32,084 nt of DNA, from contig CAYRJN010000016.1 in the NCBI GenBank assembly GCA_964424545.1, positions 1 through 32,084 of the forward strand, read 5' to 3'. Below, in pieces: positions 1 to 8,400 of this stretch. The notes beneath the pieces are model-generated. The model was not told the origin of the DNA, did not search any database, and was given only the letters and a program-made list of their open reading frames with translations. Positions within the stretch are counted from its first letter, which is position 1; each line of letters starts with the position of its first letter. The DNA comes from JAUVIB01 sp964424545 (GTDB lineage Bacteria; Calditrichota; Calditrichia; Calditrichales; Calditrichaceae). The position numbers were made by a program, and so were the translations under genes.

Positions 1-1
1 C

Positions 2-607
2 TTTTTTCATCAAATCTATATCTTTAAAGAAAGAAGCATCGATAACAATTGGAATAATATTTACAAACTGAATCCGCGCGTGGTATATCGCGAAAAAAAC
101 ATACGTAATCAAGTAAGCGCTCAGGTGCTGGCCAATTACACCATCTACGATTTCGACACGCCTGAAACACCCTTAAACAGTTTTCTTTTTCGTAAATTTG
201 TCATAGCCGATTCCGCTCTTGTCAGATTGCACGGAGCCATACACGCCGGAATCAATTTTCGCATCGAATTGGAAGATAAAGGCAATTTTTATCCGCAGAT
301 TTTTGCCCAAAGGGTGATAGAATCTTACAAGGTAAGATTTTATGATTTCTTTTTAATGAACAAAAGTCTTTTTAACTTTAAAGTTACCATAGGTTATACC
401 CTATTCGAGCGCAGACAATGGAAACATATTCCCGTAAAAACGCTTACAAGAGTTCATAAAAATTCCGGCCCCTATATACGCGCTTATTATAACCTGCGAC
501 GAAACCTCTATTTTTCCCTTTATACGGCCTTTTCCGTTATCAACGACAGTTATCGTTCCACTGAAAATTACGCTTCCGGATATCTTTCGCTGCATTATAC
601 ATTTTAA
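2..607 (+). CDS. outer-membrane beta-barrel protein, C-terminal part (5' end outside window)
   Basis: The reading frame is open from base 2, through a GTG at 80 that could be mistaken for a start, to the TAA at 605-607. The gene therefore begins before the window and only about 200 C-terminal residues are visible. The visible part alternates polar and aromatic residues in short amphipathic strands, is rich in Tyr, Phe and Arg, and ends in LSLHYTF. A terminal Phe is the usual last residue of outer-membrane barrels recognised by the Bam complex. No specific family is recognised, so substrate and role are unknown. It converges on the minus-strand gene at 733-2463 and is separated from it by a hairpin at 674-704. 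Confidence 0.6.
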   Translation, partial: FFHQIYIFKERSIDNNWNNIYKLNPRVVYREKNIRNQVSAQVLANYTIYDFDTPETPLNSFLFRKFVIADSALVRLHGAIHAGINFRIELEDKGNFYPQIFAQRVIESYKVRFYDFFLMNKSLFNFKVTIGYTLFERRQWKHIPVKTLTRVHKNSGPYIRAYYNLRRNLYFSLYTAFSVINDSYRSTENYASGYLSLHYTF

Positions 608-670
608 ACGTAAAAAGCAATTATTTTAGGACCCCGCGCATCGTTTTGTTTTAAAAATTTCGATTATATT

Positions 671-704
671 AAAAAAGGCGCAAACCGAATGCGCTTGCGC
701 CTTT
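671..704 (-). terminator. rho-independent terminator of the minus-strand gene at 733-2463
   Basis: A perfect 10-bp inverted repeat (AAAGGCGCAA at 674-683, TTGCGCCTTT at 695-704) encloses an 11-nt loop. Read on the minus strand the stem runs into a run of six T, as expected for intrinsic termination of the solute-binding protein gene. On the plus strand no long T run follows, so it is weaker in that direction. Confidence 0.75.
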
Positions 705-732
705 AAAATAACCTATTTTTATCTTCTTAAAG

Positions 733-2463
733 CTAATCTTCTTTTTTCTCCTGCCATTTTTCAATGGTCGAAAGCTGCGAAGCCACCCCGTACAGATCGA
801 TGCTTTTTTCATCGAACTGTGTGCTGAAATAAGCGAGTGACGGCAACGAAAAGAGCCACGATCCAAGCGCCATTTCCTGGTCAAGCTCGTCAATAAAACG
901 CGCATAGGCCTGTTTATCTCCGATTTCTCGAGTGGACATGAAATTATAAACATAATCCAATAATTTATAGGTATTGCTTCTTTCGGAATTATTTTGCACC
1001 AGATCCAGACGGAAAAAGTTTTTACTCGCTTCAAATGAACGCAAACTCGCTCGCCTTCCCCCTTGTCCGTCAGGCTCGGTAATCAAATGTATTTTCTGCA
1101 CGGCAAGATCGGGTTCTCTTAAAAAGATATTATAGAGATCAAACAGGAAATTGCTGCGGTATCCGGTGATCGGTATCAGTAAAGCGTCATAATTTCCCTT
1201 GCGGATTTCATCGTTTTTTACGGCAAGCGCTTTAATTTTCCCCTGAAATAAGGCGGGATCATTTAAGGCGTCCACGATTTCGGATAATTCTTCACGAAAA
1301 CCGTAGTTCAGACACGTTTGAATTTTTACCGTATCGGGCAGCAGGGAAACATCGGCCGGCTGCTTATCGCGCAATGGCATTACAATCTCCTCGTCCACAT
1401 AATAAGATGACGACGGGAAAATACTATAATTGAGATAATCGTCAAAATTATCGCTATTGCCTTTATAATCCACAATATGGCGTTGTTGATTTGTGCCGAC
1501 TTTAAAGAAACGATCCAAAATTTTTTTATTATCAATCAAACGGCGCAATTCAATACGCTGTTCCTGCGAAAGACGTTGCGTATTAAACAGAATGGCAAAC
1601 ATCACCGTGCTGATATTGGATTTATAGAAGAAATCTTCTTTATCTTCCAAAATAGGCGAAAGCGCGCCGAAAGGCGTTGACAACAGCACGTTAATGTTAT
1701 TATTTTTCAGCTCGGTGGTGTAAGTGCTGTTATCAATAAAAGGTTCAAGAATAACCTGGTTGATTATAGCGTCTTCGGCGGGATTTTTATAAAAATTGCT
1801 CACTTCAGCTTCGGGCGTAACCGCAAGATAGGGCCCGGTTCCGATCATATACTTCGGTGCGTTCATTTCGGAATTATGGGGCAGAATTTTAAAAGAGAGC
1901 ACCTCTTTGATATCGTCTTCCGTCCAAATACGATCGTCGCGAAATTTAAAACGGATTTCATCATTTTGATCGGGGCCGCTGAAGTTAAAATCTTCAAGCG
2001 CCTGCGACACCAGAATATAATCGGGCGAAAGACTGCCGAGCGTCTGAATACGGCGCAGCGTAAACAGCAAATCTTTGGCGCCGAACAACTCGTCTTTATC
2101 TTCCGTAATCTTAACGTCATCGTCATCGCTGATGACTTTAAAGCTGTTATGCCATTTTTTCGCCGGTTTCAGACGAATGGATACCACGTTATTATCGTCA
2201 ATACCCATAAATTCGCCCAATCCATCCTCATAGGTAATACCGCTGGGATTGGCGGAAATGTTAAATAGACCGTCAAACAACACCTCATCCAATTTATTGG
2301 CCAAAGGTATGGAGCTGGGCAAATGGGGATCCACCAACGGCTTTTGGTGGGCGATATAAGGTAGAACAATCTTATTGTCAAGATTTTTTCCGAAAAAGAG
2401 AAAAAAAGCGAGAACGCCGACAGCTATTGCTCCGGCAATTCCGAAAATAATTGACTTTGACAT
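733..2463 (-). CDS. membrane-anchored solute-binding protein, family 5 (peptide/nickel ABC type)
   Basis: 576 residues. Residues about 5-24 form a hydrophobic segment (IIFGIAGAIAVGVLAFFLFF) with no lipobox Cys, so the protein is probably held in the inner membrane with its body in the periplasm. Features of the SBP_bac_5 fold follow: ANKLDEVLFDGLFN near 55-68 (family LYEGL-like motif), LKPAKKWHNSFKV near 98-110, DLLFTLRRIQ near 131-140, and the typical GTGPYLA near 208-214. These proteins deliver oligopeptides, nickel or similar ligands to ABC permeases, but no permease or ATPase gene is adjacent, so the ligand is unknown and a non-transport role is possible. It lies 134 bp downstream of a large lipoprotein gene on the same strand, possibly as one transcript. 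The family assignment is fairly secure; the function is not. Confidence 0.7.
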   Translation of the reverse strand: MSKSIIFGIAGAIAVGVLAFFLFFGKNLDNKIVLPYIAHQKPLVDPHLPSSIPLANKLDEVLFDGLFNISANPSGITYEDGLGEFMGIDDNNVVSIRLKPAKKWHNSFKVISDDDDVKITEDKDELFGAKDLLFTLRRIQTLGSLSPDYILVSQALEDFNFSGPDQNDEIRFKFRDDRIWTEDDIKEVLSFKILPHNSEMNAPKYMIGTGPYLAVTPEAEVSNFYKNPAEDAIINQVILEPFIDNSTYTTELKNNNINVLLSTPFGALSPILEDKEDFFYKSNISTVMFAILFNTQRLSQEQRIELRRLIDNKKILDRFFKVGTNQQRHIVDYKGNSDNFDDYLNYSIFPSSSYYVDEEIVMPLRDKQPADVSLLPDTVKIQTCLNYGFREELSEIVDALNDPALFQGKIKALAVKNDEIRKGNYDALLIPITGYRSNFLFDLYNIFLREPDLAVQKIHLITEPDGQGGRRASLRSFEASKNFFRLDLVQNNSERSNTYKLLDYVYNFMSTREIGDKQAYARFIDELDQEMALGSWLFSLPSLAYFSTQFDEKSIDLYGVASQLSTIEKWQEKKED

Positions 2464-2597
2464 AAAAGAGCCTTTCTTTTGTTATGATTTCAACCTTTCA
2501 AACGACCGACATAACCAAATATCACACTTTGGATATCGGCCCTTAAAAATAAGCTTCATCGCTTCGCATAACAAACAAATATGCGTCAGGACGCAAA

Positions 2598-4967
2598 CTA
2601 ATGTTTTTTCATCAACGGCTTTTGCGCCATAATGCTGATTTCATACACCCTAAAGGAATTGGCTTTAAAATGGACTTCCAACACATTATCGCCGCTTTTA
2701 TTCACTTGTAATGGCGCCACTTTACTGATGTAGCTATTGGCCGGATCGGGCGCCGTGATGGAAAAGCGGCCTTCGTTTTTAAGCAGCTTCTTATTCATGG
2801 TCATTTTTTCATACCATTTTTTAGAAGAGGCGCTTTTGGCCAGCGATTTAGGCAATTTAATATTCACTTCATATACCGGAAATTTCGCTTCCGTGGGAAT
2901 GCGAATATTGATACGGAAAACATAAGTATTTTGTCCGTTTACATTGGAAGATATGGGCAAAGCGTAAATCTTACGATAGGTTTTGGCTTTGGTCAGCCAT
3001 TTTGACGCCCAAGGATCGCATTCGGCGATACGGCGTTTCATTTTTTTATCGCTACCTTGATAATGCTTGCCATGTTCCACAATAGCGCGGGCAACCAACA
3101 CACCGTTATCATTAGGATTTTGCGTAAACTGTTCGTATAAGCGCGTAATCGCCGTTACGGGAAATTGATTGTCGCGAATATCGTTCAATTTATTATTAAT
3201 TTCGTTTTTACGACGATTTAACTCCGCTTCGCCGCGCGACGAGAAGGTCAAATCATAAACCGGATAAAACACGGCGTTATTGTACAACTCTTCGATATTA
3301 TCCAGCGTATTGATATTTTCTTCTATAAAACGCTGGGCATGGTTTACCGATATTCCTTTAATTTTATAAAACAGGGTGTCTTCAAGTCCGCGCACTAAGG
3401 CGTCTTTTTTGGGCTTAATAATGGCAGGATTAAGAAAGTCGTTATCATAATAGAGATCTTTCAGATACTCCTCCGCCTTAATCCAATTTTGACTATTCAG
3501 AGCGTTTTTGATTTTGTTCTTCTGTGTATTGAGCGAAAGCTGATCCAAATCTTTATACATGGGCAGCAAAAAAGCCAGATCGGCATTTTGTTTCAACAAA
3601 CGTCTTACTTCGCGATAATTTCCCTGCGCTTTCAAACGATTTATTTCCACCACAAGGTTGTTGGCTCGTTGATATTTTGCTTCCAAATCCATTGCCTCGC
3701 CGCGTATCCTATTGATCCCGCGATTGAGTTTGGCAACCATCAAATAATTTTTATAGCGTGCCGGAGAATAGAGCCCGTCCGGAAGCGATGCGCGCAGCTT
3801 GGAAAGTTTTTGCGAAATATTACCGAAAAACCAATTTTCGGGCATGCTTGATTTGGCGGCAATACTCTTTTTAATCTTTTGCAATTCCGATTTTGCCGCA
3901 GCCAGCGCTCCGGCTTTATTGTTATAAAGACTGACAAATTTATTAAATGTTTTTTGCTTAGCGGTAAGCAACGTGCGCGATGCCTTATACAGGGCCGTTA
4001 TATTATCCAAATTAATATTAATCGGCGCCACGGTTGTCCTTTGTTTAAACACGCTTTCGTAATACGGAACGATTTCCGGCAAACGCTTGCCGATTATTTC
4101 GCGGGCGCTGTTTTTAATATTGTCGGGATATTGGTTGATATTTTCAAAAAAGGGCAAAAAGACCGGAATTTTCTGCACAAACAGCTCCGTATTGCCGTGC
4201 GTGGCTGTTTCGTTTTGAAAGAAGCGTAAAGCGTCGGCATACTTTTTTTGAAAAGAGAGCTCGTCGTCCACCTGTCCGCGGATTTCCACGTAATTTTGAT
4301 AGGCTTTATCGCCGGTGTTCAAAATATCGGGCGGAAATATTTTTTCGATGGCAATCAACTCGTCATGCGCCTTTTGCAGATTGGCCGATTTGTTCTCGAT
4401 ATTTTGCAGCTCGCCTCTGTAATTAAAAGCGCTTAGGTTAACGTTGCCGCCGATGGCCTGATATGTATTGCGGTTAATGGAGTTAGCGGTTAGAGCGGTT
4501 TTAAATCCCTCATATTTGGTTTCGAATTGATAGCGCCATTGCGGCGTGTATCGATACTGCATTTTAAGAATCACGTCGGCCGGCACCTTATCGATAATCC
4601 AATAATAAATCGGTGTGCGGCTGTCCACCGGATAGAGATTCAGATCTTTTTGATCGGCGTTTTCGTCGGGAATGCGTTCTTTGCCGCCTTCTTTTTTGTC
4701 AAAATCGCGTGAAAGATAGCTGCCGACACCGTAATTGTTTTCAAACTTCAGCACAAGATAAAAATTATCCTTAGCCGGTGCAAAGAACTTGATGAGATAT
4801 TTTTTATCTTTTTTCAGTTCGAAATTTTCGTCGCCTTTTTTCAATTCGATATAACCGTTTTCTTTGGCGGAAATTTCCGGATCGGGTTTAAGCTCTTTAT
4901 AAGCGGCGCATTGTATTAATAAAAAAAGCGAACTTAAGAGAAAGACTATTTTTAATTTTGAAATCAT
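2598..4967 (-). CDS. large lipoprotein of unknown function
   Basis: 789 residues. The N-terminus has a lipoprotein signal peptide: charged start MISKLK, a hydrophobic stretch, and lipobox LIQC with the lipidated Cys at residue 20. The protein is thus probably anchored to an envelope membrane. Residues about 38-135 look like a beta-rich domain (YLIKFFAPAKDNFYLVLKF), and the middle (about 190-620) is Lys/Glu/Asn-rich and helical, resembling tandem helical repeats. The last 150 residues are again beta-rich (VFRINIRIPTEAKFPVYEVNIKLP). No catalytic motif or known family is recognised. It is upstream of, and co-oriented with, the family-5 binding-protein-like gene, so the two may act in the same envelope process. 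The ATG is placed by the signal peptide. Confidence 0.7.
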   Translation of the reverse strand: MISKLKIVFLLSSLFLLIQCAAYKELKPDPEISAKENGYIELKKGDENFELKKDKKYLIKFFAPAKDNFYLVLKFENNYGVGSYLSRDFDKKEGGKERIPDENADQKDLNLYPVDSRTPIYYWIIDKVPADVILKMQYRYTPQWRYQFETKYEGFKTALTANSINRNTYQAIGGNVNLSAFNYRGELQNIENKSANLQKAHDELIAIEKIFPPDILNTGDKAYQNYVEIRGQVDDELSFQKKYADALRFFQNETATHGNTELFVQKIPVFLPFFENINQYPDNIKNSAREIIGKRLPEIVPYYESVFKQRTTVAPININLDNITALYKASRTLLTAKQKTFNKFVSLYNNKAGALAAAKSELQKIKKSIAAKSSMPENWFFGNISQKLSKLRASLPDGLYSPARYKNYLMVAKLNRGINRIRGEAMDLEAKYQRANNLVVEINRLKAQGNYREVRRLLKQNADLAFLLPMYKDLDQLSLNTQKNKIKNALNSQNWIKAEEYLKDLYYDNDFLNPAIIKPKKDALVRGLEDTLFYKIKGISVNHAQRFIEENINTLDNIEELYNNAVFYPVYDLTFSSRGEAELNRRKNEINNKLNDIRDNQFPVTAITRLYEQFTQNPNDNGVLVARAIVEHGKHYQGSDKKMKRRIAECDPWASKWLTKAKTYRKIYALPISSNVNGQNTYVFRINIRIPTEAKFPVYEVNIKLPKSLAKSASSKKWYEKMTMNKKLLKNEGRFSITAPDPANSYISKVAPLQVNKSGDNVLEVHFKANSFRVYEISIMAQKPLMKKH

Positions 4968-5300
4968 TGATTATCCTTTCTTTATATCTTTCGGTATTTC
5001 ATTATTACTGATAATTTACGGAAGTTAGTCAAAAAGGTTCAAAATTTCAATTATTCTCGTATAAAACGGACATTTGCAATGGATGTTTTTATATATTTGA
5101 ATTTTTTTTCTTCTTTCTTGCATTTTATATATAATTACAGTATATATTTATACGTTATGTTTTAAAATAATTATTAATATTTTTATATAATGAAAAGTAA
5201 GAAACATAAATTTAAAATATCAATAAAAAGTACGAAGGGCGCTTATTATTCGGTTGTCATTATCCCAATAAACCGGACAATTTGAAATATCGATATTATA
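4968..5300. other. AT-rich intergenic region upstream of the CRISPR locus
   Basis: Very AT-rich, with long T runs around 5101-5160. It must hold the promoter of the minus-strand lipoprotein gene at 4967, but no box stands out clearly. A 31-codon plus-strand ORF (5190-5285, starting MKSKKHKFK) lacks a convincing ribosome-binding site and runs up to the tracrRNA terminator; I do not treat it as a gene. Confidence 0.4.
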
Positions 5301-5301
5301 A

Positions 5302-5382
5302 AAATAAAAAACCCCACCGAAGCGGGGTTAAAGGTTTTACACCTGCGGCATATAGCCTTATTGTGACAAGATGCAATGTCAT
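5302..5382 (-). ncRNA. tracrRNA of the type II-C CRISPR-Cas system
   Basis: About 80 nt, divergent from cas9. Read 5'->3' on the minus strand it contains, in order: an anti-repeat (about 5382-5359) containing ATTGCATCTTGTCACAAT, which pairs with the first half of the array repeat; the nexus AAGGCTATATGCCG, whose GGC and GCC stem arms are at 5357-5347 and which begins like the AAGGCTA of SpCas9 tracrRNA; a short hairpin AGGT-GTAAA-ACCT (5344-5332); and a terminator stem ACCCCGC-TTCG-GTGGGGT (5328-5311) followed by TTTTTTATTTTT. Repeat:anti-repeat pairing is 8 bp (two of them G-U), a symmetric UU/UU internal loop, then 8 bp. The 5' end is inferred from the promoter and the 3' end from the T run. 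It is required for crRNA maturation by RNase III and for Cas9 loading. Confidence 0.9.
5311..5328 (-). terminator. terminator hairpin at the 3' end of the tracrRNA
   Basis: A seven-bp stem (with one G-U pair) closed by the very stable C(UUCG)G tetraloop, then six T, on the minus strand. It doubles as the last structural element of the tracrRNA. Confidence 0.9.
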
Positions 5383-5388
5383 AGGCGT

Positions 5389-5417
5389 ATTATACAATAA
5401 AATTTTAGCTAAATCAA
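5389..5417 (-). promoter_or_regulatory. sigma-70-type promoter of the tracrRNA
   Basis: On the minus strand, TTGATT (5417-5412) is followed after 17 nt by a perfect TATAAT (5394-5389). Transcription would start about 7 nt downstream, near 5382, just before the anti-repeat. A second -35-like TTGACT at 5422-5417 is 22 nt from the -10 and too far away. The element lies within the short tracrRNA-cas9 interval, so the two transcripts diverge from almost the same place. Confidence 0.65.
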
Positions 5418-5439
5418 GTCAAAAATCAGGAGATTTATC

Positions 5440-8400
5440 ATGAGCAAAGTATTGGGATTGGATTTGGGGACAAATTCTATCGGCTGGGCCGTTGTTGAAT
5501 CGGACGTAAAAAACGGAGAAATTGCGATAAGCAAGCTAAACGAAAAAGGTGTAATAATTTTTCAAGAAGGCGTTAAAAATGAAAAAGGAAATGAAAAGTC
5601 GAAGGCATCGGAACGAACGGGTTACCGTAGTGCAAGGCGACTTATATTCAGAAGAAAATTAAGAAAATATAAAACCCTTCTAACGCTTTCCAAATATGAA
5701 ATGTGTCCTTTAAATATAAACGATATAAAAAAGTGGAAAAATAGCAATTTTAAAGAATACCCCAAAAACAAAGAATTTTTAAATTGGCTTAAAACCGATG
5801 ATTCTATCAACAAAAATCCCTATTATTTTAGAGATCAGGCGTCAAGGGGAAAAATCGAAAAATTAGATTTAGGCCGCGCTTTTTATCATATTGCACAACG
5901 CCGGGGGTTTTTAAGCAATAGACTTGACGCTTCGGACAATACTATTATAGAGGATAATGCACCACAGATAGAAAACATAATAGAAGAAGCTAATAACAAG
6001 ATAAATATGCTACAAGAATTGAACATATATTTTAATGGATTTGATAAAAATAACGATACCGAGAAACCATTATTCCGTTTACAAAAGGATTTTTTCGGAT
6101 TAATAAAGAACTCAAAAGAAGATATTAGTATTTTAAAAGACCGACTTATTGAAAGATTGTATAGAAAAGAAAACCTTGGTTTGGTTAAACAAAATATCTT
6201 TGCGATAACGGAAAAAATTAAAGAAGGCGGCTTTGAAACATTAGGTCAATATTTTTATAGCTTATATTCTAAAGAAAAAATAAGGAAAAATTATACAGGA
6301 AGAGAAGAACATTATTTAAAAGAATTTGAACTTATTTGCAAAACGCAGGGATTAGAAGGAATACATTATGGCATCAAAGATCCGGATAAAAAATATTATG
6401 GCATCGTTAAAGAGCTTTATAAAGCCATATTTTTTCAAGGGCCGTTAAAATCCCAAAAAGAACTGGTAGGAAAATGTTCATTTGAAAAAAATAAACCGCG
6501 TTGTTCCGTCTCACATCCATTATTTGAGGAATTTCGGATGTGGCAATTATTAAATAATATTAAAATTAAGACCAAGAATGGTGACAGACTACGTTTTTTG
6601 CATAGGGATGAAAAAGAGCGCATAATAACTAAGTTTTACCGTAAGAGTAAACCCTATTTTGATTTTATTGAAATTAAAAAAGAGCTCGGAATTAACAATG
6701 TATACAATTACAAGGATAATGTTACGATAAGCGCTTGCCCAACTTCTGCTCAGCTTAAAAGTATTTTCGGTGATAATTGGAAAGAAATAAATATTGAGTA
6801 TACGACAAAAGACGTAAACGGAAATAATATTAAAAGGCATGTGGATTATCACGATATTTGGCATATATTATTTACTTATACTTCCATACAAAAATTAGAA
6901 GATTACGCTGTACAAAAATTAAAATTGGACAACCGGAAGGCTAAGGCGTTTAGTAAAATACATTTAAAAAAAGAGTATGCAAATTTAAGTTTAAAAGCCA
7001 TAAAAAAGATCCTTCCTTATTTAAAAAAGGGATATATTTATTCTCATGCTGTTTTTATGTCCAATATGGACAAAGTCGTTGACAGCAATATTTGGAATAA
7101 TGATAAATTTCGCAATGAATTGGATGAAAAAATTAATATGACCATTACCTATAGCGGCATAGAAAGCCAAATTATTCAAATTATCAACGGTATTTTAAAA
7201 ACTTACAAAGATAAGAATGAGCCTTTTAAAAAAGAAAGAATTGGGGATTACAAAAACTTAATAAGAGAATCACTTGAACAATATTTAGGCAAAGAAAGAT
7301 GGAAGGGTTTGGAAGGCAAAGAATATATATTGAACAATGCATTTAGCGATTTTATTAAACATTATAAAATGCGTTCAAAAAAAGGCGAATTTATAAAAGC
7401 GAAGCGACTTGATGAAAAAATAAAAGATTTACTGCTGGGTTATAGCGAAGGCGGAGTGGTTTATTGTTCCGACGAGCGCAAATTGGATAAATTGTATCAT
7501 CCTTCGGATATAGAAACGTTTAAACCTGCATTTATAAAAGGCAAAGAAGGATATGTTTTAGGACTTGGAAGCCCGCAAACACCGTCGGTTAGGAACCCAA
7601 TGGCCATGCGTAGTTTATTCCAACTAAGGAATCTTATAAATTCTTTGCTAATCGAAGGTAAAGTTGATCGTTTCACAAAAATTAATATTGAGCTTGCTCG
7701 CGAACTAAATGATGCTAATAAAAGAGCCGCTATTAGAAATTGGCAAAAAGAAAATGAGGTATATAATAAAAAAATAAGCAAAAGAATTAAAGAATATTAC
7801 GCAATCCTATCGAAAGAAATAGAACCTACTGAAAACGATATATTAAAATACAAATTATGGGAAGAACAAAATGAAATATGCCTCTATACCGGAAAAAAAA
7901 TCAGTATTTCCGACTTTATCGGCGCAAATCCGAAATTTGATATAGAGCATACAATACCGCGGAGCGTTTCGGAAGATAATTCACAAATGAACAAAACGCT
8001 GTGCGATATTAATTATAATAGAAATGTTAAAAAAAATAAAATGCCGAACGAACTCCCCGATAAAGAGGTTATTTTACAAAGGATAGAGCACTGGAAAAAA
8101 AAGTACGAAAATTTAGAAAGCGAAATTTCCAGACTAATAAGAGCGACAAAAACAGCGACAACAAAAGAACAAAAAGACAGGATAATTCAAAAACGACATC
8201 GACTTTCCTTTGAAAGGGATTATTTTAAAGGTAAGTATGAACGTTTTATAATTAAAGAGATTAATGCCGGTTTTAAAAACAGTCAAAAGGTGGATATCGG
8301 TATAATTTCAAAATATGCGAGAGCATATTTAAGCAGCGTATTTGAGCGCGTCTATTCCGTTAAAGGAAGTATGACTGCAGAATTTAGAAAAGCGTGGGGT

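Noticed and set aside
80..607. Gene starting at GTG 80
   Set aside because: The frame is open and protein-like from base 2, so the GTG is internal to a gene entering from the left.
2582..2595. TGCGTC/GACGCA hairpin after the lipoprotein gene as terminator
   Set aside because: Six-bp stem with a two-base loop and no T run; too weak to call, and the next gene may be co-transcribed.
5190..5285. 31-codon ORF (MKSKKHKFK...) next to the tracrRNA terminator
   Set aside because: No convincing ribosome-binding site, AT-rich region where short open frames are expected, no family resemblance.
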